From CAYQQJ01 sp964419935 (GTDB taxonomy: Bacteria; Pseudomonadota; Gammaproteobacteria; Pseudomonadales; Cellvibrionaceae), in the NCBI GenBank assembly GCA_964419935.1, contig CAYQQJ010000039.1:1-33342 (forward strand): a stretch of DNA of 33,342 nt, read 5' to 3'. Below the pieces are notes generated by a model. It did not search any database. It was not told the DNA's origin and saw nothing but the letters and a program-made list of their open reading frames with translations. Each line of letters begins with the position of its first letter. Positions within the stretch are counted from its first letter, which is position 1. The position numbers and the translations under genes are program-made. Shown piece by piece: positions 1-7,936 of the stretch.

Positions 1-50
1 GCCTCGCGCCAGATTGCGCAGAGACCACAGGGACTTAATCAGAGGTTCCC
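1..50. mobile_element. Possible terminal inverted repeat of an IS5-type element, cut by the window edge
   Basis: Read on the minus strand from about position 46 inward, the sequence begins GGAACCTCTGATTAAGTCC and is bordered on the outside by CTAG (49-52 region). IS5-family elements typically start with GG, have ends of this flavour and insert at YTAR/CTAG targets. Only the outermost end is inside the window and no transposase is visible, so this is a tentative call from a short match. Confidence 0.35.
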
Positions 51-84
51 TAGTGAAATTTAAGTGGTAGAAAAGACTCTGCGG

Positions 85-1326
85 TTAACTCCGCGTGTTA
101 TCAGCGAGAATCGGCTGCGCTCTATCAGGCCGCATCTCCACTACTTGCGGCGCAACCTGCATACCGGGGAAGGCGATTTTTTGCAGGCCGTTGACCACCA
201 CTCTGTCACCGTGCTGCAGGCCGTCATCAATCAGCAGCAGACCGTGAAAACGACGGCCGACATCAACAAAACGCTGTGCAATTTTGTCGCTTTCGTTCAG
301 GACATAAACGTAACGCCGATCCTGATCAGTCAGTACTGCCTTTTGATCGACCAGTACCGCGTTCTCGGTGGTGGTGATTGGCATTTCCACCCGCGCAAAC
401 TGCCCCGGCTTCAGGTAACCATTGGGGTTGGGTATTACGGCGCGGTACTGCAGAGTCCCGGTGCGGCTGTTGTATTGATTGCTGATAAAATCCAACTGCC
501 CCGGAATGTATTGGCTCTCGTCACTTCCCAGCAGAACCCGCACCGGCACATCGAGCCTGCCGTCGAAAGTATTCGACAGGTTGCTTTTGGCGGTACTGGT
601 TGCGGTATCTTTTTCAGTGTCTGCTTTCGTGTTAGCAGCAGACAGGTTGATTTGCGCCGTGCTCTGGTCACTCTCAAAGTAGACGTAAAGTGGATCAACC
701 GAGACGATATTGGCCAGCACGGTGGTATTGGCCGTGGCCAAATTTCCCCGCGTTATTTCTGCCCGTCCGATACGGCCGCTGACAGGCGCAGTAATGCGGG
801 TATATTCGAGCTCAAGCTGCGCACTGTGTAGTCGCGCCGTCGCAGCATTAACAGCGGCCTGTGCTGACAATGTGGCGGCAGTGCGCTGATCGAATTCTTC
901 CCGTGAGATGGCTCGGCTTTCCCACAGCATTTTTGCCCGTTCAGATTCACTGCTGGCCAGCGCGAATTGACTCTGTGCACGGGCAAGCTCCGCCTGGGCA
1001 AGCTGTGCTCGCGCCTGGTATTGACGGGGGTCAATTTGAAAAAGCAGATCCCCCTCTTCCACCATGTCACCTTCAACAAAATTAATTTTGTCAATGTAAC
1101 CACTGACTCGTGGCATTAAATCCACAGCCTCAGGCGCGGTGATGCGGCCTGTAAAGGAACCCCATACCACCACCTTTTCCGCTTGCACCATGGCCACATC
1201 CACTTGGGGCGGAGGCGGCACTGGCGCGGCTGCCTCTTCGCCTTTGGCTTCACAGCCCATTAAAGTTGCAATGAATAACAAACTGACCAAAGCGCGGTTG
1301 AACTGATTCAGGTTGATTGCTCGCAC
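85..1326 (-). CDS. RND efflux periplasmic adaptor subunit (membrane fusion protein), lipoprotein
   Basis: Membrane fusion protein of an AcrA/MexE-type tripartite efflux pump, which links an inner-membrane RND transporter to an outer-membrane channel. I chose the GTG start at 1326 because GGGAG lies 7 nt upstream and the product then opens with a compact lipoprotein signal: Arg2 and Arg11, a hydrophobic core and the lipobox LMGC with Cys25. An in-frame ATG at 1365 would add 13 residues but has no ribosome binding site. The order is lipoyl/barrel-sandwich half (VDLMPRVSGYIDKI), alpha-helical hairpin rich in Ala and Gln, second lipoyl half (ITAPVSGRIGRAEI), beta-barrel and membrane-proximal domain, which is standard for about 410 aa. 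A pump gene would be expected downstream on the same strand, but a possible IS end lies there instead. The family call is firm; the substrate is unknown. Confidence 0.93.
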   Translation of the reverse strand: MRAINLNQFNRALVSLLFIATLMGCEAKGEEAAAPVPPPPQVDVAMVQAEKVVVWGSFTGRITAPEAVDLMPRVSGYIDKINFVEGDMVEEGDLLFQIDPRQYQARAQLAQAELARAQSQFALASSESERAKMLWESRAISREEFDQRTAATLSAQAAVNAATARLHSAQLELEYTRITAPVSGRIGRAEITRGNLATANTTVLANIVSVDPLYVYFESDQSTAQINLSAANTKADTEKDTATSTAKSNLSNTFDGRLDVPVRVLLGSDESQYIPGQLDFISNQYNSRTGTLQYRAVIPNPNGYLKPGQFARVEMPITTTENAVLVDQKAVLTDQDRRYVYVLNESDKIAQRFVDVGRRFHGLLLIDDGLQHGDRVVVNGLQKIAFPGMQVAPQVVEMRPDRAQPILADNTRS

Positions 1327-1749
1327 CGGTTGACTCCCTTTCATGTGTTTGAATATCAAGGTCATTGGTCGATAGGACCATGACCGTATGGTGCTAGATT
1401 AAGGGTGTAGCTGCGTTACGCGGTAGCGTATTTCTGCGGGGTGATTGCCCAATTCTGCTTTTCAATTTCGCGGAGCGAAATCGTGACAAGAACCGCGTTG
1501 TTTAAATACGGATGAAACCGTGGAAAAACCGCCGTAAATGCTGTCGCTTGCGCGATCCTGCAGCGTCATTGCCTGATTCTGCAATGGCGGACGAAACACT
1601 TCCCGATTGCCGAATCCTGCGTTACTCTTATGGGCACTCCTGCCTGGCTCAAGCTTTACCAACATTCATACACCGGCACCGGGCCATACGTCGGCTCAGG
1701 TGCTGGATCCGAACACCGTCCGAATAAACCGTTTACAGGGAATTCCCAA
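1327..1749. promoter_or_regulatory. Divergent intergenic region between the efflux adaptor and AraC genes, with a palindrome at 1366-1380
   Basis: This 423-bp stretch separates two divergently read genes, so it should hold both promoters. The clearest element is a perfect inverted repeat, TGGTC-N5-GACCA, at 1366-1380, about 40 bp upstream of the adaptor start. Its position suits an operator for the adaptor promoter. I could not assign -35/-10 boxes with confidence and see no small gene here. Confidence 0.4.
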
Positions 1750-2697
1750 ATGAATAGTCACGTCTCCTTTACCGAGCAACTCGACCCGCCCATGTGTCGC
1801 AAGCTTGCGGACATGGTGCGCCACAAAATGCCTGAGGAAGGCGTAACCGGCACTGCCATTCCCGGTCTCGAGCTATTTCGCAAGGATTCCCCCAGCAGCT
1901 GTATCTGTACCGTTTACCAGCCTGCGCTGTACGTTATTGCCCAGGGAAGCAAAACCCTGAGGCTGGGAGACAAGGAAATTTTCTACGGCGCGTTGAGTTA
2001 TATGGTGACCGCGATTGATCTACCGGTCACCGGCAAGGTAGTCGGCGCAACGGAGGATGAACCTTTTCTGGCCGTCAAGATTGCGATAGATCCCAAGGAA
2101 GTCGCCGACGTGGTGTTGGAAATGGGTGATGAGTTGCGTGTAAAGCAGAATCAATGTCCCTGTGGTCTTTGTGTTGCAGCGGTCGATTACGGCATTCTCG
2201 ATGCCATGACGCGACTCGTCGGTTTGCTGGACTCCCCCGCAGATGCCGCCATACTGGCGCCTTTGATCAAACGCGAACTCATTTATCGTGCCTTGGTGGG
2301 TGAAATGGGTGGGCGCATGCGTAACTTTGTCAAAGCCGACAGTCAGGCGAATCGGATCTCACAGGTGATTTCAGAGCTAAAGACACGGTTTGCGGAGCCC
2401 TTGCGGGTGGCTGACCTGGCGGAGAAGGTCAACATGAGCGAATCCACCCTCTACCATACATTCAAGGATGTCACGCGTATGTCACCGGTGCAGTACCAAA
2501 AGCAATTGCGCCTGCACGAAGCGCGCAGATTGATGCTGACCGAAGGACTGGAAGCGAGCACTGCCAGCTATAAAGTCGGTTACGAAAGCCCCTCGCATTT
2601 CAGCCGGGAATACAGCCGTATGTTCGGCGCCCCACCGCGGGCGGATGTTGCCAGACTCCGAGGCGGGGAAAGACAGCTGGCTGCCGGAATGTCATGA
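1750..2697 (+). CDS. AraC family transcriptional regulator (AraC_N type)
   Basis: DNA-binding regulator of about 315 aa. The N-terminal two thirds match the AraC_N type of sensor domain (segments LYVIAQGSKTLRLG, FYGALSYMVTAIDLPV and FLAVKIAIDP). The last ~100 residues form the two-helix-turn-helix AraC domain: RVADLAEKVNMSESTLYHTF, then ASYKVGYESPSHFSREY with the usual FG..P end. The ATG at 1750 is preceded by AGGGA at a usable distance and starts just before the conserved domain; an upstream in-frame ATG at 1630 would add an unlikely 40-residue leader. It is divergent from the efflux adaptor and followed on the same strand by an MFS exporter, so it probably controls one or both. The inducer cannot be read from the sequence. 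Confidence 0.92.
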   Translation: MNSHVSFTEQLDPPMCRKLADMVRHKMPEEGVTGTAIPGLELFRKDSPSSCICTVYQPALYVIAQGSKTLRLGDKEIFYGALSYMVTAIDLPVTGKVVGATEDEPFLAVKIAIDPKEVADVVLEMGDELRVKQNQCPCGLCVAAVDYGILDAMTRLVGLLDSPADAAILAPLIKRELIYRALVGEMGGRMRNFVKADSQANRISQVISELKTRFAEPLRVADLAEKVNMSESTLYHTFKDVTRMSPVQYQKQLRLHEARRLMLTEGLEASTASYKVGYESPSHFSREYSRMFGAPPRADVARLRGGERQLAAGMS

Positions 2698-2751
2698 TCT
2701 CGCGACTTCGGCGATTAACTTTCCAACATGGCATCTGACAAACCGAATTCC

Positions 2752-2772
2752 CCCGTCAGCGTCGCTGACGGG
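2752..2772 (+). terminator. Perfect hairpin between the AraC and MFS genes
   Basis: CCCGTCAGC and GCTGACGGG form a 9-bp perfect stem around a 3-nt loop, 55 bp after the araC-type stop and before the MFS start. It is GC-rich but followed only by CGTTTGG, so termination may be partial. It could equally act as an attenuating or mRNA-stabilising structure within a bicistronic transcript. Confidence 0.45.
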
Positions 2773-2818
2773 CGTTTGGCCGAAATCGACATTTACTCCA
2801 CGCAGCGGTGCGGGGATA

Positions 2819-4084
2819 ATGCGCATCCAATTGATGTATCTGGAAATTGCTGTGCCCACGACTCCCGCTTCACCGCCTGTTTCTACCGACTCTTCGTCCG
2901 TCCCCTCTCCCGCTCCATCAGATAGCCTTAGTAAAACCGCCCTTTTCATGATCGAGTTTGCGCTGGCCATTGGCGGTTTTGGGATTGGTACCGGCGAGTT
3001 CGCCACCATGGGGTTGATGCCTGCCATTGCCACAGGTCTGGGTGTATCCGAGCCGCAAGTGGGCCACTTGATCAGCGCCTACGCTCTGGGGGTTGTGGTG
3101 GGCGCGCCGGTATTAGCTATTGCCGGGGCACATTTGCACCGACGCAACCTGTTGATTGCGCTTATGAGCTTTTACGCACTGGCCAACCTGGCCAGTACCT
3201 TGGCTCCCAATTATGCTTCCCTGCTGATTTTCCGATTCATCGCCGGCCTGCCCCATGGGACCTATTTCGGGGTTGCCGCACTGGTTGTGGCCAGCCTTGC
3301 GCCGCCGGATCAACGCGGCAAAGCGGTTAGCCGGGTAATGATTGGCCTTACCCTGGCGGTGTTGTTGGGCAACCCTGTGGCAACCTGGCTCGGCCAATCC
3401 ATCAGCTGGCGCTACGCCTTTGCACTGGTTAGCGGGCTCTCGGTGTTGACAGTGATTCTGATTGTGCTGTTTGTGCCCCTGTTCAAGCATCAGGTGCGCA
3501 GCAATCCTCTCAGGGAACTGAAGGATTTCAATCGTCGCCAGGTGTGGTTGGCCCTGGCCATCGGTTCTACCGGTTTTGCCGGTGTGTTCTGTGTGTTCAG
3601 CTATCTCGCGCCCACGTTGTTGCATGTCACTCAGGTGGGTGAAGGCTGGATTCCAGTTGCCATGGCAGTTTTTGGTATGGGCGGGTTTATCGGCAATTTG
3701 GCCGGCGGCTGGTTTTTCGACAAATTTCGCTTCAAATCTGTGGCGGGCCTGCTGGCCTGGAGTGTACTGGTATTGATGCTGTTCCCGCTAACAACGTCTC
3801 AGCTGGGGACGATTCTGCTAGCCACGTTTTTGGTGGGTACGGTATCGGCCATTTCCGCGCCTTTACAAACCCATCTGATGGACGTTGCCGGTGGCGCACA
3901 AACTCTTGCTGCCGCTTCCCATCATGCCGCTTTCAACACCGCCAACGCCCTGGGACCCTGGCTGGGCGGCATGGCCATCACCGCCGGCTTTGGTTGGAGC
4001 TCAACCGGTTACGTGGGTGCCGCAACCGCGCTCGCCGGCCTGTGCTTCTTTGCCCTGGCGTGGCGCGCCCGAACCCCGAACTAA
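2819..4084 (+). CDS. MFS transporter, DHA1/AraJ-like efflux permease
   Basis: Twelve-helix major facilitator of the drug:H+ antiporter-1 type (about 421 aa), expected in the inner membrane and probably an exporter. The first helix contains the GGFGIGTGEF motif and helix 4-5 the RFIAGLPHGTYFGVAA motif typical of AraJ/YdhP-like permeases; a basic loop (DQRGKAVSRVMIG) follows. The start is uncertain: ATG at 2819 has GGGG just upstream, ATG at 2834 is also in frame, and the first helix begins near 2935 after a Ser/Pro-rich leader. The hairpin at 2752-2772 argues against the longest possible frame. It follows the AraC-type regulator on the same strand, which suggests shared control. The substrate is not predictable. 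Confidence 0.9.
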   Translation: MRIQLMYLEIAVPTTPASPPVSTDSSSVPSPAPSDSLSKTALFMIEFALAIGGFGIGTGEFATMGLMPAIATGLGVSEPQVGHLISAYALGVVVGAPVLAIAGAHLHRRNLLIALMSFYALANLASTLAPNYASLLIFRFIAGLPHGTYFGVAALVVASLAPPDQRGKAVSRVMIGLTLAVLLGNPVATWLGQSISWRYAFALVSGLSVLTVILIVLFVPLFKHQVRSNPLRELKDFNRRQVWLALAIGSTGFAGVFCVFSYLAPTLLHVTQVGEGWIPVAMAVFGMGGFIGNLAGGWFFDKFRFKSVAGLLAWSVLVLMLFPLTTSQLGTILLATFLVGTVSAISAPLQTHLMDVAGGAQTLAAASHHAAFNTANALGPWLGGMAITAGFGWSSTGYVGAATALAGLCFFALAWRARTPN

Positions 4085-4090
4085 CCCTGC

Positions 4091-4117
4091 TGACGCCGCG
4101 CATCTCGCGCCGCGTCA
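4091..4117 (+). terminator. Imperfect GC-rich hairpin after the MFS gene
   Basis: TGACGC pairs with GCGTCA, and an inner CGCG/CGCG stem encloses the loop CATCT with two bulged bases. It starts 6 nt after the MFS stop codon. No T-run follows, so this is a weak or factor-dependent terminator at best. Confidence 0.3.
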
Positions 4118-4134
4118 ATCATCGGCGCTGGCAC

Positions 4135-4164
4135 CTGAAACCTTACCTCAACCTGGGATATACT
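4135..4164 (+). promoter_or_regulatory. Candidate sigma-70 promoter for the HDOD gene
   Basis: CTGAAA at 4135-4140 and TATACT at 4159-4164 are separated by 18 bp and lie about 60 bp upstream of the HDOD start. The -10 box is good and the -35 box moderate. This is a consensus-based inference only. Confidence 0.3.
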
Positions 4165-4226
4165 ATCGCCCGGCGTCGTGATTGCGCGATACTTGATATA
4201 GGCCCTCAACAACAAAAACTGGAAGC

Positions 4227-5084
4227 ATGATGCTGGGTCCTGAGCAATATGCGGTTTACCGCACCGTCATCAAACACGTCCTCAGCGACAGCGAACGTCT
4301 GCCGAGTTTGCCCACTATTACCTTGAGAGTACGCAAAGCCCTCAGTGAGCCCACTACGGATGCTCAGTCTCTGTCAGTGCTCATAGGAAAAGACCCTGCC
4401 CTCAGCGCCCTGCTGATCAAATCAGCCTCAAGCCCCCTGTATCGACGTGCAGTCGCGCCCAAGACACTCACCGAAGTCATCGCCCTGCTGGGTTTTGCCA
4501 ATGTTCATAACATGGTGATGGTACACAGCATGCGCAACCTGTTTGTGTTCCGCAGCGAGGTGATGAAAACGCTGTTCAGGCACAGTTGGCAGCGATTGGT
4601 TATCAAGGCAAGTTTGGCCAGTTTCTTTGCCCGCCGGCTCAACTTTAGCGCCATAGATGAAGCACAAATGGCAACGTTTTTGACCGAGGTGGGCTCACTT
4701 GCGGTGCTGTCGGCGCTATCGGAAACCCAGCAGCCACCAGCCCCGGACACCTACTTCACGCTTTGTCGCCACTACAGTAAATCCCTCGGTGTAGTTCTGC
4801 TCAACAAGTGGGGCGTGGACAAGGAGTTTGTTGATGTATTAAGGCAAAGCGGCCGCTGGGAACACACGACCGGTGACGAGCTGGCGTTGATCGACATCGT
4901 CAACCTGTCAATCTATTACGCCGTGCTGTTCACCAACAAACACGCGGACCTGCCGCCATTGGAGGCACTGGCGGCCTTCGCCAAACTTCCGGAAAAGTAC
5001 AGAAAATGCTCCAAGCCGAACTATCTGGAACTGATAACGAGCAGCACCGAGGAAATTCAGAACATCGTGAACACCTTCAAATAG
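4227..5084 (+). CDS. HDOD domain-containing protein
   Basis: Cytoplasmic protein of 285 aa that consists almost entirely of one HDOD domain, an HD-superfamily relative lacking the full metal-binding set and common in signalling proteins. The diagnostic N-terminal stretch is present at about residues 25-100: LPSLPTITLRVRKALSEP, then LIGKDPALSALLIKSASS and VIALLGFANVHNMVMVHSMR. No receiver, GGDEF or EAL domain is attached, so it is probably an adaptor-type signalling protein. Two ATG codons are adjacent at 4227 and 4230, with GGAAG close upstream; I took the first. It stands alone, converging with the desaturase gene across 38 bp. Its target is unknown. Confidence 0.9.
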   Translation: MMLGPEQYAVYRTVIKHVLSDSERLPSLPTITLRVRKALSEPTTDAQSLSVLIGKDPALSALLIKSASSPLYRRAVAPKTLTEVIALLGFANVHNMVMVHSMRNLFVFRSEVMKTLFRHSWQRLVIKASLASFFARRLNFSAIDEAQMATFLTEVGSLAVLSALSETQQPPAPDTYFTLCRHYSKSLGVVLLNKWGVDKEFVDVLRQSGRWEHTTGDELALIDIVNLSIYYAVLFTNKHADLPPLEALAAFAKLPEKYRKCSKPNYLELITSSTEEIQNIVNTFK

Positions 5085-5122
5085 CCGCGCGTTTACTCGC
5101 AACCTGAGATGCAGCCTTGTGC

Positions 5123-6130
5123 TTACGGCCAAGGCACCATTTTCTGCTGGGCTTCATCCCACAGTTTGAATCGAAAGCAGCAGAGACTTTGCTTGAGTGT
5201 CAGCGGTTTTTCAAGCTGCACTTCCGGAACTGCGTTATAGCTCGCCTGCAAGCCGTAGTTCGGTATGCGCGGGTTCAGGTGATGGATGTGGTGATAACCG
5301 ATACTGGCGGAAAACCAGTTGAGAACAGCCGGGAGTTTGTAAAACGAACTTCCTTCCATAGCGGCGCGCAAGGTGTCCCACCGGGCGGTTCGGGCCCAGT
5401 AGCCACCCTCGAACTGGTGCTGAACGAAGAATAGCCAAACACCACCCATTCCGGCCAACCACATCACCGGTAGCTGGATAAGCAAAAAGGTCTGCCAGCC
5501 AATCAACCAGGCCGCCAAAATGGTTATCACGGCGATAAAGAAGTTGGTCAGCCACACGCTGCGCCGCTCTTTGTAGGTTCCACCCGGCGTGGTTTTGCGG
5601 TTCCAGATCAAGAACGTGAAGGCACCGCCGAGGCCCACCAGCACGAGAGGATGCCGATAGAGCCGGTAGAGCATGCGTTTGCCCAGCGAAGCCTGTCGAT
5701 ATTCCTCCACGGTCAGCGTCCAGATATCGCCGGTACCCCGTGTATCGAGGTTGGCGTAGGTTCCGTGATGCCGTAAATGGGTAAATCGCCAATCATCGAA
5801 CGGCGTAAACACCAGAACGCCGAGCACATAACCGAAGAATCTGTTGGCTCTGCGGGACGGGAAGAAAGAGCCGTGAACACAGTCATGGAACAGAATGAAT
5901 ATTCGCACCACAAATCCGGCGGCAATGACCGCCAAAGCCACGGTCCAAAGCATCGAGTAACCCAGCTGTACCGAGCGGACCATCAGATACCACAGCACGC
6001 CGTAAGGCAGGAGCGTATTGACCAGTTGCCAAATGGCCTTTGTGCTACTTGGAGCACGGAGCTTGGCCAATGCCGGGCGCGCGTCGGCCCAGCCGGGGTC
6101 CGTGTCATTCGGGCTATGGTGTATATTCAT
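5123..6130 (-). CDS. Membrane fatty acid desaturase (DesA/delta-12-like)
   Basis: Integral membrane di-iron desaturase of 335 aa that introduces double bonds into acyl chains. All three histidine boxes are intact: HDCVH (82-86), HLRHH (118-122) and HHIHH (280-284). The VQHQFEGGYW stretch upstream of the third box and hydrophobic segments at about 35-80, 100-110, 165-180 and 190-235 fit the family. The start is an ATG at 6130. The gene converges with the HDOD gene and diverges from the Blh-like gene, so it is likely monocistronic. A direct repeat, ATTTCCGGA, occurs twice 25 bp apart (6160-6168 and 6185-6193) in its upstream region and might be regulatory. Acyl specificity is not certain. Confidence 0.93.
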   Translation of the reverse strand: MNIHHSPNDTDPGWADARPALAKLRAPSSTKAIWQLVNTLLPYGVLWYLMVRSVQLGYSMLWTVALAVIAAGFVVRIFILFHDCVHGSFFPSRRANRFFGYVLGVLVFTPFDDWRFTHLRHHGTYANLDTRGTGDIWTLTVEEYRQASLGKRMLYRLYRHPLVLVGLGGAFTFLIWNRKTTPGGTYKERRSVWLTNFFIAVITILAAWLIGWQTFLLIQLPVMWLAGMGGVWLFFVQHQFEGGYWARTARWDTLRAAMEGSSFYKLPAVLNWFSASIGYHHIHHLNPRIPNYGLQASYNAVPEVQLEKPLTLKQSLCCFRFKLWDEAQQKMVPWP

Positions 6131-6407
6131 AATCGATCATCGTCGCTCAAGCGCTCTGCATTTCCGGAGACGCTGGTGGATTAAATTTCCGGACACTCAG
6201 GGGTTTCGGGCGTTCCCTGCAGCGAACAATATTGACGTCGTACACACTGTTGTACGCTATTTAGCGAGACGGTTGCATGGACGGGTCAGTGGCTCGGGGA
6301 GAAAATCGTGCAGAATGGGGTCGGACGATAAAGGCAATTGGTGCGGGACATACCCCAGCGCGACAGAGAAATTCACTTTTATTTCAGCAAACACGAGGAA
6401 AATAAAT

Positions 6408-6848
6408 ATGGTAGAGCCCAAGGTCGTAGTCGCAAACAAGCTCGCCATTATGCCTCAGCCAAGCATCGATGAGGTGGAAGATCTGGCTCAGCAGGGTTAT
6501 CGCGCGATCATTAACAATCGTCCGGATAGAGAACAGGACGGCCAACCCACCGCAGCCGAAATACGGGCTGAAGCCAAGCGACACGGCATGCATTACGAGC
6601 ATATGCCGGTGACCCTGGAAGCCATAACCCGCGAAGACGTGTTCGCATTCCGCCAATCCTTTACCCTCGCGCCGCCACCGGTGGTCGCACACTGCAGAAC
6701 CGGCAAACGCTCCTATCTGCTCTGGGCCGCCGGTGAGGTCCTTGACGCTGGCCGTCCGGTTCAAGAGCTTGTCGATCGGGCTGCCACTCTTGGTGTGGAC
6801 GCGAAAGAACTTCCCCAGGTGATTGAGCGGCTATCGGCATCAGAATAA
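6408..6848 (+). CDS. DUF442/TIGR01244 family protein (Blh-type, phosphatase-like)
   Basis: Small cytoplasmic protein of 146 aa with a dual-specificity phosphatase-like fold, as found fused to or beside sulfide-related enzymes in other bacteria. The P-loop is intact: HCRTGKRS with Cys96 and Arg101 (CX4-5R style), and a conserved INNRPDREQDGQP stretch with Asp40 lies upstream. I chose the ATG at 6408 because GAGGAA sits 7 nt upstream and the conserved family start (MPQPSIDEVEDLAQQGYR) follows at once; the frame stays open further upstream but that part has no family character. No sulfide oxidation genes are adjacent. An inverted repeat CGTAC-N8-GTACG (6239-6256) lies in its upstream region. The biochemical substrate is not established. 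Confidence 0.88.
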   Translation: MVEPKVVVANKLAIMPQPSIDEVEDLAQQGYRAIINNRPDREQDGQPTAAEIRAEAKRHGMHYEHMPVTLEAITREDVFAFRQSFTLAPPPVVAHCRTGKRSYLLWAAGEVLDAGRPVQELVDRAATLGVDAKELPQVIERLSASE

Positions 6849-6877
6849 AAGGCGCTGTCATGGCCGGCTGACAAGGC

Positions 6878-7672
6878 TTATGCGTTTTCTTGCCTACGCA
6901 GTATGCCGACGGGCAGGATTCCCCGGCATGTGGGGTAATGCATACAACCCCAGAGCATTGCGCCTGCCCGGGCACCGCGCTTTACCTTGCGTAGTATCAT
7001 GGCCGACGAACACTTAGGGCACGGTGGAGAAGCTTCCTGCTGGGTCTGGGTCTCAGGCTGCGGCGTCGGCTGTGGGGCACCCGTGACCTGTACTGCATTT
7101 ACCGGCGGCGAAACTTCGGACTTTGCATTCCCAGCCTCCGCGGATGTTGTCGCCCCAGCTGATGAATGACTCTCCTCTCGGTGCAGCGCATTGACTACCA
7201 ATCGCTCCACGTCGGAGCAGGAATACACTCGCCGTGCCGGAACGCGCAGCAAGGTCAGAGAAGCAGCTTCACAAACACCATTAACAAAGAGATCCCGTTG
7301 GTGACGCTGGGTCGCATTATGGGATTTGTCATCGAGCTCGATCACAGCCAGCGGTGACAGTGTTTCCTGATCACAAAGCACAAAATCGAAATGTTTGGCG
7401 TTGATACGGTTGAACGCGCCCTGCCATTGCCGCCGGTCTTTCATGGGCATAACGCTTATCACGTCGGCAATTCGTACCTTGCCCATGATTCGGTAACGCG
7501 CACCGAGCATCTGGTCCAATACCCCCAGAAATGAGCGCTCGGCGGGGGTAAAAAGACTGTCATTCTTGCGGTAAGGAAATTCGTTCGTGGCTAAGCGCGG
7601 CGATCTTGCTTTCAGCACAAGCAGCACCGCTATTGCCACCACAATAACTGTAAGCGCAGCTAACCAGCCCAT
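6878..7672 (-). CDS. DUF2726 domain protein with C-terminal topoisomerase-type zinc ribbon, membrane-anchored
   Basis: 264-aa protein with three parts. Residues 3-21 are a single hydrophobic segment that should anchor it in the inner membrane. Residues 38-162 match DUF2726, with the DFVLCD ... VIELDDKSH core; its acidic residues and Lys resemble a restriction-endonuclease-like fold (Asp96, Glu112, Lys116), which is inference. A Gln/Pro/Thr-rich linker (165-215) leads to a four-Cys zinc ribbon of the topoisomerase I C-terminal type: Cys218, Cys221, Cys243 and Cys249. It converges with the Blh-like gene across 29 bp. Nucleic-acid binding is likely from the ribbon; cleavage is unproven. Confidence 0.85.
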   Translation of the reverse strand: MGWLAALTVIVVAIAVLLVLKARSPRLATNEFPYRKNDSLFTPAERSFLGVLDQMLGARYRIMGKVRIADVISVMPMKDRRQWQGAFNRINAKHFDFVLCDQETLSPLAVIELDDKSHNATQRHQRDLFVNGVCEAASLTLLRVPARRVYSCSDVERLVVNALHREESHSSAGATTSAEAGNAKSEVSPPVNAVQVTGAPQPTPQPETQTQQEASPPCPKCSSAMILRKVKRGARAGAMLWGCMHYPTCRGILPVGILRRQENA

Positions 7673-7936
7673 AAAACTACCTTCAACTTTGCGGTCGACC
7701 TCAAAACGTGACGACCTGTGATGAGATTATTCCCACCGCTGAAATAAACATCGATCAGCGGCTGTTTATATTTGTTATCTTTACTTGATTGTCCTTCTCG
7801 CAACCCTTGGCGTATTTCCTATTCTTCGTAAGCTTAACTCTTTGTAAATCCCGGTTTCATTCTTATCAGGCAATAAACAAGTCTAGCAGACGCCCCACAG
7901 TTTGCCTTACGCATAGACGCAAGCCGGCGCGATGGA

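Noticed and set aside
1..84. 5' part of an RND pump gene at the left edge
   Set aside because: No start codon with a family-like N-terminus (FxxRPxFA style) can be read on the minus strand before the window ends.
3113..3625. Minus-strand open frame inside the MFS gene
   Set aside because: Gln/His-rich shadow translation of a membrane protein gene; no ribosome binding site or domain.
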